Part shown: positions 1-11,600 of the stretch, in pieces | How positions within the stretch are numbered: position 1 is the stretch's first letter | Layout: the number at the start of each line of letters is the position of its first letter | Assembly (NCBI RefSeq): GCF_029227915.1 | Contig: NC_079885.1 | Span: 12,971,001 to 13,035,000, forward strand | Length of the DNA stretch: 64,000 nucleotides | Reading direction: 5' to 3' | Source of the DNA: Hydractinia symbiolongicarpus | Lineage: Eukaryota > Cnidaria > Hydrozoa > Anthoathecata > Hydractiniidae | Position numbers and translations under genes: made by a program | The notes under the pieces: model-generated | Told to the model about the DNA's origin: nothing | Database searches by the model: none | The model's input: the letters and a program-made list of their open reading frames with translations, nothing else

Positions 1-277
1 CGGGACATGTCTCCACATCTCCACATATGATCAACAAAATGTGTAACAACGATCTCGGTTTGAATTTCGAATAATTTTTCTTCTGTGTAAATAAAGATGA
101 TAAAGCAAAGTTCTCCTGCTCATACATATCCTCTGCATTCATCGTAATGCTAACACCATCGTTTGTACAAAAATTCTTTTTGCTCACTCGGAAAACCGTA
201 AGCCAAACTATGAAAATAAAAACTGCCAGCCACAAGCCAGTGACCGCACGTTCCGCCATCTTAGAACGTTCCGCCAT
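1..277 (-). CDS. Partial ORF with N-terminal signal-anchor and 2A-like motif, cut by window edge
   Basis: An open frame starts at ATG 277 (or the in-frame ATG at 259, duplicated by an 18-bp tandem repeat) and runs off the left edge without a stop. The start is followed by a hydrophobic stretch (LAVFIFIVWLTV), then a polar region, then LLHILLIICGDVETCP, after which the next codon begins with G. This closely resembles the 2A ribosome-skipping motif (hydrophobic run, then D-V/I-E-x-N-P-G-P), with Asn replaced by Cys. 2A-like motifs are known near the N terminus of invertebrate non-LTR retrotransposon ORFs and of some host proteins. I cannot tell whether this is a LINE 5' end or a host type II membrane protein. 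It lies on the same strand as CPSF1, where the next CPSF1 exon would be expected. Confidence 0.45.
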   Translation of the reverse strand, partial: MAERSKMAERAVTGLWLAVFIFIVWLTVFRVSKKNFCTNDGVSITMNAEDMYEQENFALSSLFTQKKNYSKFKPRSLLHILLIICGDVETCP

Positions 278-283
278 CTTAGA
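248..283. repeat. Two tandem copies of an 18-bp unit
   Basis: The unit ACGTTCCGCCATCTTAGA occurs at 248-265 and again at 266-283. Each copy contains an ATG (minus strand) in the same frame, because 18 is a multiple of three, so the start of the left-edge ORF is duplicated. Confidence 0.9.
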
Positions 284-287
284 TGTA

Positions 288-344
288 GAAAAAAGTATTA
301 TTTAATGAACAACTATTAGTTGCTCATTAAATAATACTTTTTTC
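288..344. repeat. Perfect 21-bp inverted repeat (hairpin)
   Basis: The arms at 288-308 and 324-344 are exact reverse complements, separated by a 15-nt loop. It is AT-rich and sits just upstream of the left-edge ORF. It may be a small MITE end or a cruciform-forming sequence; no flanking duplication was identified. Confidence 0.85.
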
Positions 345-2520
345 AAACATAGCCAACAAAATAAAAGCACAAACACGATTTACTTATTCCATGTTTTCAT
401 AAAACCTTATGCTTCGATTGCCATTATTACAGCATTAAAAACACATTGAAAAAACATTAGGATACCTCGTGATGTCACAAGAGCCGAAACCACAGACCAC
501 TATCTTGCAGCATAAAAACGCTGAAGAGAGATTTCTTTGAAATTAATTATTAAAAATTTGTTCCACTATCATAATTCTAATTAACTTTAAAAATATTTTC
601 TTTTTAATATTGTAAACATGGTTTGCTAGGATGTAAAAATTACAAAGCAAAAAATTATCTTTTTTCGAAGGATAAAAACCTTGTCGCAGAATGGAAAGCA
701 AAAATAAAGCGGAAAGATCTTTCTTAGCTAGTTTATCTATGCGAAACTGTTTTGATTAGTCAATTAAGATGCGTCTAATGACAAATTCGCAATCACATAT
801 TACTGGTGTGATGGAACTACATCTTAGGCGAAACAATACTCAAAGCGCTTTGTAGCAAAGAAGGTGAAGAAGGAAAACACGTATTCTTTCTTGCGTGACA
901 TTGCCCTGGGTGTATATTTCCTTGTAGTGAACAAAGAGAAGAATTGCATACCCGGAAGAAAACAAGCCTTCCTCACATCTGCCGAAAGACCCTGTAGATG
1001 GGAAATTGTAGAAAACTCATTAAATACTCACGAATGACATAACTTTTTTTTTAGTTCTATTTTTATCTCATTTGTACATATTTTTTAATTTTTTTTATTT
1101 CTTGAAGTTAAGTTACATTTCAGACATCATGGAAAACACATGTTTACTCTTTTTTAGAAACCACACACCCTTCCATATATCCTGTGTATAAGCATCACAA
1201 ATTTGTTGTGAACCAAGCATGTGCACTTTCGGTAAGCAGCATAGCGATATGTTCTGAAAGAAAAATGTTCCTTATTTCTATTTTCTATTGTTTCAACCTG
1301 AAATCTCAGCCTTATGTTCTTATAACTCATATTTCTATAAACAGTGTATTTTTACTGAAACATTACCTACTAACTTGTTAGGAATGTTATTTCTTGGAGG
1401 AAGATACGTCGAATCTGCATGATGTATTCCAACCAAAGCAGTCCAGAGATATCCTTTCCTCAAAATAACTGGGCCGAAATCTTAGTGATTGACAATACAT
1501 TTTATTTTTAAAGAATATATTTTTTAATAACTTTTTATTTCTATTTCATGGCAGCAAAAACATTCAGTTTCAGTGGTCATTTGACAGCAATTGTTGCATT
1601 TACACCACAACGTAGTGTCAAGGTAATCCTAATTCTAGTATTTCTCTATTGCTATTACTGTCATATGTTACCCTCGATGAATCATATAAATCCCTGCTAC
1701 GTTTAAGCTCAAACTGGTACCAGTATAACATTCTGATTCTGACTCACCCGAAGAAGACATAATTATTACAGTACTTAACATTTTTTAAAAAAAACAGATA
1801 ATTCTGCATCATGTAAAATTAAAAACTTTCTTTCTAGCTCTGAATCATCTATCTATCATAAATACTTAATACTTTGAAACATATGAAGGGGATTCTACAC
1901 ATGATTCAGTCAGTAGAATATTAGCGCAGAAGGCATCCTATAATTCTTTGGTCACTTTAACGTCAATTATGCAGCCATTATCAATTTCAAAGTTCAAGAA
2001 GAGCATGATAAAGCTACATGAAGTGAGGTAGCACAAAATTGGAAAGTTTATTCATAATTATTTGCTGTACTAAACTTTTACATATTTATATGAACAGAAC
2101 TAAAGTAGATAGCATTATTAAAACGTAAAAGGCAACAAACAATACCTATGTTGCTTTAAAATAACTCGACTCACAGACTTGAATTGGATTTCAAACCCTG
2201 ATATGTTATATTCTTTATTACAAGTTGAGTTTTCAAGTAATTTAGAAATCTTTGTATTCTTTTTGTATGAGCATATAATGTTTTCTATGCCAAATATAGA
2301 GGGCATGGAAATAGGAATGATAAAAAATCAAGGGTATTGAGCTAGGCTATACTCTAAGGCTAATCAATTACAACTAATGCTTTCCTAGCCAACCAATCTT
2401 GTTAAAGCTCCTGTAAAAAGAAATATTTCTCTTTCCAACGTTTTCAGAAGTATTTTCAGATTACAAATTCATTATGCAGTTGAAAGAAATTAATTGTTTA
2501 AAACATAAAATGTCACATAC
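345..2520. other. Non-coding stretch, CPSF1 intron 10 if the gene is contiguous
   Basis: No ORF, RNA gene or splice-flanked exon is convincing on either strand. I searched for the CPSF1 exon that should follow exon 10 (a glycine-rich GSRLGN-type segment) and did not find it, so either the intron extends past the left edge or the next exon is too diverged to see. The DNA is AT-rich with short homopolymer runs. Confidence 0.5.
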
Positions 2521-2608
2521 ACAAGATGCCAAAACACTTCCAGCAGCTTTATCGAAATGAAAACTTTTAACACTTCTCAATCCATCAGTTAATAATGTCA
2601 ACACATAT
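2521..2608 (-). CDS. CPSF1: CPSF1 exon 10
   Basis: 88 nt encoding [19 protein letters not shown] and [11 protein letters not shown]. Acceptor TTTTCAG, donor GTATGT. Ends in phase 0; the following exon was not found in the window. Confidence 0.94.
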
Positions 2609-5600
2609 CTGAAAAAGCAGGTTGAATAATGATACAAATTCAAAAACAATCTAAAAGACTTTATTTGTCAAGGTAGGGATTTACAAAAAAAAGTGTTTGC
2701 AATAGCAAATAAATTGAAGCCATTCTTTCCCTATAAGCATACCCTTTGTTGAAGGCATGGTGTTGTTTGGTAGAGTTGTTTCTCCCAGAAGTTGTTGGTG
2801 AAAAGCGTAAAATTGCCCATCACGGACACAGTTGCACAAAGCACAACTGCACAGGAGACAATAAAGTCATTAATAGAGTCTATGTAAAACCGAGGGCAGG
2901 TTTTACTTGTTGCCTGCTGTGAAGTACAGGAGAGAAAACATTAGGGATTATAACATCCTGGACCTCTTTTTAATACAATATACCATAGTAAAATTTGTGT
3001 TGTTTTTCCTTTTCTTTAGTTTCACATCGCAATAGTGGCCTAACATAGCTGGGTGATAGATCTTTAGACAAATCTAGTGAGTGTATTCAATTCAATAACA
3101 CGCATCAAGGGGTAAAATATTTTTTAACGATGACAATTTTTTGCCGTCACTGTGTTAACATAGAATGGCAATTAGGATGGCATTGCTGAAGGCTAACATT
3201 GATTTTCAATGGTGTAAATGAAACAAAATTAATTTCACCAACAGTTGTAAAGTAATGTAATGAAAGTAGTGAACTAAGGTAAACATCGTTTATTAGGACT
3301 CTTTTAATAATATCCATACTGTATTTAAACAATCAAGCTTGAACATAGTCATAGTGGGAGTTTTAATCTGACACATATTTCAGATATTTTCCAGAGTTTC
3401 TATTAGTGCACAATGAAAATCCCAGTATACATAACATACATTTCTCCACCTCCAAGAGATAACACAAGTTCTTCTGGTGATATAAAATCACAACAGGCTT
3501 CTGCAAGTGTGATTACAACATCATCCTGGATTTCTACAAACAGCAAAAATCAGAATCAACACTTCATTTCGCTTTCAACTTTAATCAGACACTGTTTTTA
3601 AGGCCTCTAGGCTTGTTAATTTAATTTCTGCAAGTTTATGTATTTCAATCTAACCTGACTTTTCTACAATTAACTCTAAATAAAATTAAAAGTGTACTTT
3701 GTAAGTTTTTTTAAATTGTGCATCATACTTACTTAAAGGAAACATTGTGCTTGCTTCAGTCATACTGTTAAGCGAAACACCACAGGGAGGAGAGCTCTGG
3801 TTGAGGTATATTAGCGAATTACATGCAAATACTAAAACCCCACCTGAAAAGAATGTTATTATCATCAGTGAATGTAGGGTTTTTTAAAATCAAAATTGTT
3901 AACAAAGTTATAATGTAAAAGTTAAAGAACACTCTGCTGCTCAATATTTTTTCGTTTAATGTCTCTGTAAATAAAGTTTGTTCTTCTTAATAACTACAAG
4001 ATCAACTAGCATTATTTATCAACACGAAACGCAAATGTAAACAACACTGGTATCTTTGCACACAATCAACATTAACTTTACCTATTGGCTTTTGCACAGC
4101 TTGTATCATCTGGCAATCAAATGGAAGGTTGTTTACGGTCCATATAATTGGATGCACTTTTTCTGTCATGTTTAACGAGATGGCGCTCACACAGTATGTG
4201 TCTTGACGCACTGCAATTCTCCTATGAAAAAAAAAAATTTCTTTTTTTCAGTGAATGACATAACTAAGTCGTTAGTTTGGCAAAATGTACTTGATGTATA
4301 TATTTTCTGTTTTGGACAAATTACAATTTTTTGTCATCCAAAGATTTTTATTTCTGAACTTTTAATAATGCCACAAATAAACAAAGTAGTCTTTAAAAGC
4401 TTTACACATACTATTGAATCAAGTCACATATTGGAAAATAAAAAAAAACATTTGCTTTTTTTTCCTGCCAAATATCTTGCCTTAGCAAAGAAAAAAAGTG
4501 AACAAAAAATGTTTTTAAAAAAATGCTATTAGCAGTTATACAAATAAGATTGTCCCACAATATTGACATCTTAGAACAGTAAAATTCAGTAAAACACAAA
4601 TACTAATTTTTATTAACTTTCCTTCAGGTAATTTGAATGTAGGGCTCTTTCAATTGTTAACAACAGTGTATAAAACTACCTATATCAAAATAAATTTAAA
4701 TACACACCCAGCAGATGTCTGTACTGGTTCATGTAGCAACATTAAAGTGGGTTCATTGTACCCATGCAAATATTGCAAATCAGCAATGTTAGAAACTGGC
4801 TGATCAAGTGTGTGTAAGTCAATCATATAACTTGGTAACACAGATCTAATATGTTCTCTGAAAAAAATAAAATAATATATCAGTCAAAAGCAGAACCTAT
4901 TTATTGCTTTCATTGATATACTATATAAAATATTGTGCATCTTTCCAAATAATTTTCCATTCTCCTTAATAAAGATTCATCCAGTTAATTTTCAACATTT
5001 CTCCCCCCCCCTCCCCCCCCCCCCTAATAAGGGCAGGTTTAAAATTATCCAACCCAGCACTCATTGTTTAGGGGTTCACACTATGGAACAAAACAAATTA
5101 CTTATTATGGAAGACTAAAACATTCTACACATGCCTTTAAAATCAAATTTTTCATTTCTCTAACAACCCCCATATAACATTTTTTTGAAAAACTTGATAT
5201 ATATATATATATTCAAAATACCTCTCTGAAGGTAGTTCTTGGATATCTGTACCAGTCGAATGTTTAAAAGGAAGCACTACAAGATGTCTACCATAAATTA
5301 AAACACATGCACAGCGTTGATCGGGATCAACTCGAACCAATGGCTGATGAATATTGTGAGTAAGACCACACTAAAAAGTGTTAATCACATATGTATGTTG
5401 CAGAAAGCCATATACTTGTAGTTGTATGCATTGAAATATAACATGCATGAATGTTATTTGTGTTTCAGGCCTCCTAATTTTTTCTGTTTGAGAAATTACA
5501 GAAGTAATACAGGAGTGACTGTTAAATCCCAATAATAGGAATTTTATCAAGGATCTCCTAGAAAACATACTATGGTGCAGCCAATCTTACTAAAACAGTC

Positions 5601-8600
5601 ACTCAAAATTTTTATTTTATGAATAAGACTAGTCTATAAAGCCTGTGGAAAAATCCACTGAGGCAGGATAAAAATGAAAAGGAAGCGTCATTTGGATTTT
5701 GATGACGTCAGCAACCCATCCACAAAACCTTGTTTCCAGGTTGCCTCTATATTGTGTAGAGCTTAAATTGCTGATCAAGAAAATGTATATGATCATGTAC
5801 TTTTGATGAACAGATAATGAGATATCAGGGTTTAAAAATTTTGCTGACGTCAGCAATGGCCCGTCAAAACCCAAAAATTTGTATACCCATTGCATTTATG
5901 GCATAGATTTTGGAACGCTGACCAAGAAAATGTATAGGATCGTGTACTTTTGACAAAGGGTTGCAGAGATATTATGGTTTGAAAGTTTTTTGATGATGTC
6001 ATCAACCCGTCTATTCCAAAACGGATTTGGGGACCCAGGTTTGGGTAACTAGGGACCACCTGGCACCCAAATTGGTGCCAGGTGGTCCCTAGTTACCCAC
6101 ATGGTGAAAAATCATTGACGTCACCACCTCGTTTCTAAGTTATTTGGCCTCAAAGTTTTAAGTGCACTGTAATGGCTTCATTAATTTAATATACTTTTTT
6201 TTGACGTTAATATTAGTTTAACGTTAAAGTTTGGTAAATTATAGAACAATTTTATATGCGATGTTTTATAGAATGCATCCATGAAATTTGTGAAGAACAT
6301 AATCCAATTTGCAAAAGTCACAGACAGACGGACGGACGGACAGACAGACAGACAGAAGCTCCGTATTATATTAAGAGATGTTCTAAAAAATACCATCTGT
6401 TGTACTTTTTAGCTAGAGGTAGCTCCACCTAGCCTCGACCAAAGCTGTAGTTTGACGAAAATTGGATTAGTGATTATATTATACAAAAAGAAAAAAATGC
6501 TAAGATAAAAAGCACTGATACCAAACTAAATAAAAAATGACACAGAGCAGAGGTAATACTGGCCAATACTGCTTCTCACAATGCAGCTTGTAACAAAGAT
6601 CATTTGGGGGCTGTTCATATGGAGGCAAGCTGGCCCATTTACCAGGCTGGCTCGCTTAGCCGAGATCTCGCCATGGTTCAAAATTGTAAAAAAAAAATGT
6701 GTTCATATGAGAAGCGAGCCAGCCCGCCTTGCTGAGATCTCGGTTGTTTCTACCAAGATCTCGGCAAGGCGGGATGGAATTTTTCCATATGAAAACGCCA
6801 GCCCGGCTAACCGGGATGGATTATGTACAAATGCATATGCGTGAAAAACAAGCGTTTGCAAGTTTAAAATGGCGGATGCGAGCAAGTCAAACTTATCTGC
6901 TGAAGAAGAAAACCATAAGATAGAGGAAATAAAGACTAAAAAAAGAACTTTAAATGGACTCCTAAGATGATCAAGGAGCTTATAGCTTCGATTGACACAT
7001 ACAAGTCTTTGATGGAGTTTAAAAACCTCGACTTTGACACAGATAAATCTGCACAATATATGCATACGTGACAGAAGCCATGGCTGTTATTTAACAAGAA
7101 AATGATTATTTGGACCTGTAGTAGCTCCTACCCTTCTGCAGGATTTTAAAGATCTATCGAAAGAAGATCGGGTTAAAGTGAAAAAAGAAATCAAGGGGAT
7201 AAATGAGTTATTAAAAAGAGGCAAGAATAGAATAATGGAGAAAACTAAAGAGATTCGGCAATCATTTTCTAAAGCTGTTAGTTTTGGCTCATATGGTATG
7301 TAACTGGAGATAAAGTCTTTTATAAAAGAAAAGACAAAGAAAAATGGCATGGACCAGGCACTGTAATTGGACAAGAAAATAAACAAGTACTTGTCAAGCA
7401 TGGTGGAAGTTATGTGAGAGTCCACATTTGTCGGTTGCAAATGGTAAATCAAGTAGTACATTCACAGAAACCATCACAAGACTCTGAAAAGAGCCCAGAA
7501 GTAACAACAATGCAGTTGGACAACTGTGTTTCACCCGAAGACGAAATTTTTGATATAGATGATCTTGAAAGTAATACTACGGAAGTACCAGTAACAGAAG
7601 CACCAGTAACTGAGGATGCGGCCATTGATAATTCACAAACCAATGGGACACCAATAGAGGAAAGATCTAATGAAACATTAAAAAGTGAAACCACAGTCAA
7701 TGAAAAAAAAGGCAATACCTCTATATTTCAAGGAATACCAAAGTTAAAAACCAGAATCATCTATAAGCTAACTCCAGACAGTGAGTGGATTAAAGGATTA
7801 GTTCACAGCAGAGCAGGTAAAGTGAGTAGAAAAGGAAAAGAAGGCAGGCAATATGGCAGCTGTTTAAATGTGCAAAATGAAGACACAGGTGAAATTAATT
7901 GGTTAGATTTCAAAAGATGTGTGAGTGAATGGCAACCGGTCGTTGAAGCCAATGACACTGAAGAAGTATTATTAGCGATAAAAGCAACTATTGAAGACGA
8001 GGTCTTGAATGCGAAATTTAAAGAATTAACCAACTGGCAAGACAACAATGTTTTCTCCACTGTTGAAGACAGAAGTCAATCTACAATATCCACAAGATGG
8101 GTAATCACAACAAAAAATATAGAGGGCAACAAAATTGTCCAAGCTCGTTTGGTCTTAAGAGGTTTTGAAAAAGAGGAGGTTCAACATCTGACTACAGACT
8201 CCCCAACGTTTTCAAAAGAAAGTCTCCGAATTGTACTCACAATGTTAGCAACTAACGAATGGGAATGCCACACCTTAGATGTCAAAACAGCATTTCTTCA
8301 AGGTAACCCGATTGATAGAGAAGTAATTATAAAGCCCCCAGAGGAAGCAAACGTAATTGGGGTTCTTTGGAAATTGAATAAAGTAGTATATGGCCTTGCT
8401 GATGCTTCAAGAGCTTGGTATTTACGAGTAAAGGAACAGTTAATTGGTTTGGGAATGAAAATGTCTTTATTTGATGAGGCTTTATTTTATTGGGTTCAAG
8501 ATGACTGTTGTCAAGGATTGATCGTAATACATTTTGATGATTTTCTTTGGGGAAGATCAGAAGATTTTCAAGTAAAAGTCATTGCATCCATTAGAAAAAT

Positions 8601-11600
8601 ATTTCGGGTTGGGTCAGAGAATTGTAGTAATTTTAAATATGTTGGAGTCAACATACAACAATTCAATAGTTCTATTGAGTATGACCAAAGCAAATGGTGG
8701 TTTGCAACACATCATTCAGTAAGAGACAGAGTAGGCTGATAACATATGAGTCAGGTGGTTGTAAGACACAGATAGATTACTTCCTGGTTAGAAAGTCAGA
8801 CAAGAAAGTGGTGAAGGACGTGAAAGTTATATCGGGGGAAGAGTGTGTTTCCCAGCATAGGTTGCTGGTTTGTTATATTATCTTGAAGAGTGTTAAAGAA
8901 GCCAAGGGAAAGTACAGGCCCCGTCGTAAAGTCTGGAAGCTGAAGGAAGAGATTGCAGCAAGACAATTTAGTGCAAAAGTTCAGCAGTTAGCCCACAATG
9001 GTCAATGTGATAGTGACAATGCTGAAAGTATTTGGACTACTTTGAAGAATTGTCTTCTAGAAGCTTGTGATGTTACCTGTGGGTGGACAAAAGGACCAGC
9101 TAGACATAGACAGACCTGGTGGTAGACTAATGAGGTTGACCAGTGTATAAAGGAAAAGAGGAAACTTTGGAAAGAGTGGAGAGAGTGGAAGTCAGGTGGT
9201 AGTAAAAATATTTACTTAGAAGCTAAGCGTTGTGCTCGTACAGCAGTGTAAAAGGCAAAATCAGAAGCAGAGAGAAACAGATTTGCAGATGTGTTAAGAA
9301 GGGAAGACCAGCGCAATGAGGTATTCAAGATAGCAAAGCAAATGAAGAAGACTAACCAAGATGTTGTAGGTGAGAAGTGTATACGTAATGATGAAGGTGT
9401 TTTGGCTAGCACAGAGGAGGAGAAAAAGGTAGCTTGGAAGAATTATTATCAGAGGTTGCTTAACACTGGGTTTGATTGGGATGAAGATAATTTGTCTGAT
9501 GATGATGTTGTAGAAGGGCCAGCTATGCAGATCAAGACAGAATGGGTAGTGGAGGCTATTAGGAAATTGAAGATTGGCAAGGCTGCAGGATTATCAGGTA
9601 TTGTTGCAGAGATGGTAAAAGCATCTGGATATATTGGAGTTGAGCTTATTACAAGTCTTGCTAACCAGATTATAAAGGATGGTGCTATTCCAAGTGAGTG
9701 GCAGTCGAGTGTAATAGTGAATTGTTTCAAGGGCAAGGGTGATGCATTAGAAAGGGGTAACTATAGAGGTTTGAAGTTGGTTGATCAAGTAATAAAAGTT
9801 ATTAAAAGAGTGATTGATAAGTTACTTACAGAAAGGATTGATATAGATAAGATGCAATTTGGTTTTGTTCCAGAGCGTGGCACTACAGTTGCAATATTTT
9901 TGCTCAGACAGCTTCAGGAAAAGTATTTAGGAAAGAGAAAGAATCTCTATTTTGCCTTTGTAGATTTAGAGAAAGCTTTTGATAGAGTGCCACGTAAAGT
10001 TATTTGGTGGGCTATGAGAAATTTAGGTGTGGATGAGTGGCTAGTTACGATGGTACAGTCTATGTACAGCAATGCTAGAAGTCGTGTCAGGATTAACGAT
10101 TCACTTAATGATGAATTTAGTGTAAATGTTGGTGTACATCAGGATTCTGTACTTAGTCCTTTGTTGTTTGTTCTAGTCTTAGAAGCGCTGTCGATGGAGT
10201 TCAGAACAGGTTGTCCATGGGAGTTATTGTATGCAGATGATTTGGTTCTCATAGCAGAGTCGATGGAAGAATTATTTGAAAAGTTTGAGAAGTGGAAGAA
10301 AGGACTAGAATAGAAAGGGCTAAAGGTAAACACAGCAAAGTCTAAAGTCATGATTAGAAGCATTGCAGCCAAGTGTGACCTTGTAGTTGGAAAGTGGCCT
10401 TGTGGAGTTTGCAGGAAAGGGGTTGGTAGCAACTCAATTTTCTGTCAGACTTGCAAGCATTGGGTACATAAAAAGTGCAGTAGTATTAGTGGAAGGTTAA
10501 GAGCTGACATTCAGTTTGTATGCAAGCGTTGCAAAGGTGAGACTATAGAGAATGAAGTGTTTCCAGCTTTAATGATGTACAACAGTGGCTCGTTAGAGAT
10601 AGTTGAGAACTTCTGTTACTTAGGTGATATGTTGGGCAGTGAAGGGGGTGTTGGAAGAAGTGTTACTTGCAGGATAGGTTCTGCTTGGAAAAAGTTCAGA
10701 GAGTTACTTCCTTTGTTGACTAGCAGAGTCCTGTCAATTGAGGTAAAAGGTAGGTTGTATGAGGCCTGTATAAGAAGTGTTATGTTGTACGGTAGTGGGA
10801 CATGGGCAGTGAAGCAGGAAGATCTTGACCGTTTAGATAGGAATGATATGAGGATGGTTAGGTGGATGTGTAACGCCAGTCTGAGAGACAGAAAGAGTTC
10901 AGATGAGCTAATAAGCAGGCTAAGTCTCCGTAGAATTAAAGATGTTATCCAGATAAGAAGATTGAATTGGCTGGGGCACTTTGAAAGAATGGAGGAGGAT
11001 AATTGGGTAGGAAAGTGTAGAGACTTGACAGTTCCTGGGGCAAAGCCCAGAGGCAGACCGAGAAAGACTTGGCAGGAGGTTATAAGGACAGACTTGATAC
11101 AGAGGAAGTTGAGTTTAGATCTAACACAGTCTAGATCAGATTGGAAGAGGGTCATTAATATACCCCGTCCAACCCATGCTAAATGGAAAACGGACGTTAA
11201 GCCGAGAATGATGAATGATGAAATATGTGGCAACCATGGAACAGGTTGAGATTCAAAGCACCAAAAACAAACATGAAGAACTCTCACATGAAGAGCAATC
11301 TAAGTTTCGATGTATTTGTGGTCAATTAAATTGGGTATCTTCTCAATCAAGGCCAGATATTTCTTTTGATGTTTGTCAGTTAAGCACAAAGTTAAACCAT
11401 GCAAATGTTGATGATGTTATGAGAGCTAATAAATTGGTAAAGAAGTTGAAATTGGATCCTGATATTTGCCTAAAATTTTGGAAGTTGAAACCTCCATTAC
11501 AATTAATCTTGTACGCTGACGCCTCATTTGGAAATCTACATGACTGAAGCTCTCAAAGTGGAATTTTTGTTTTTCGTAAAGGTGTTGAGAACACCATGAC

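Noticed and set aside
6320-6396. ORF with [10 protein letters not shown] repeats
   Set aside because: It is the translation of the CAGA/CGGA microsatellite.
10616-11287. A 223-codon minus-strand ORF
   Set aside because: It lies antisense to the LINE coding region, whose RT and C-terminal motifs are clear on the plus strand.
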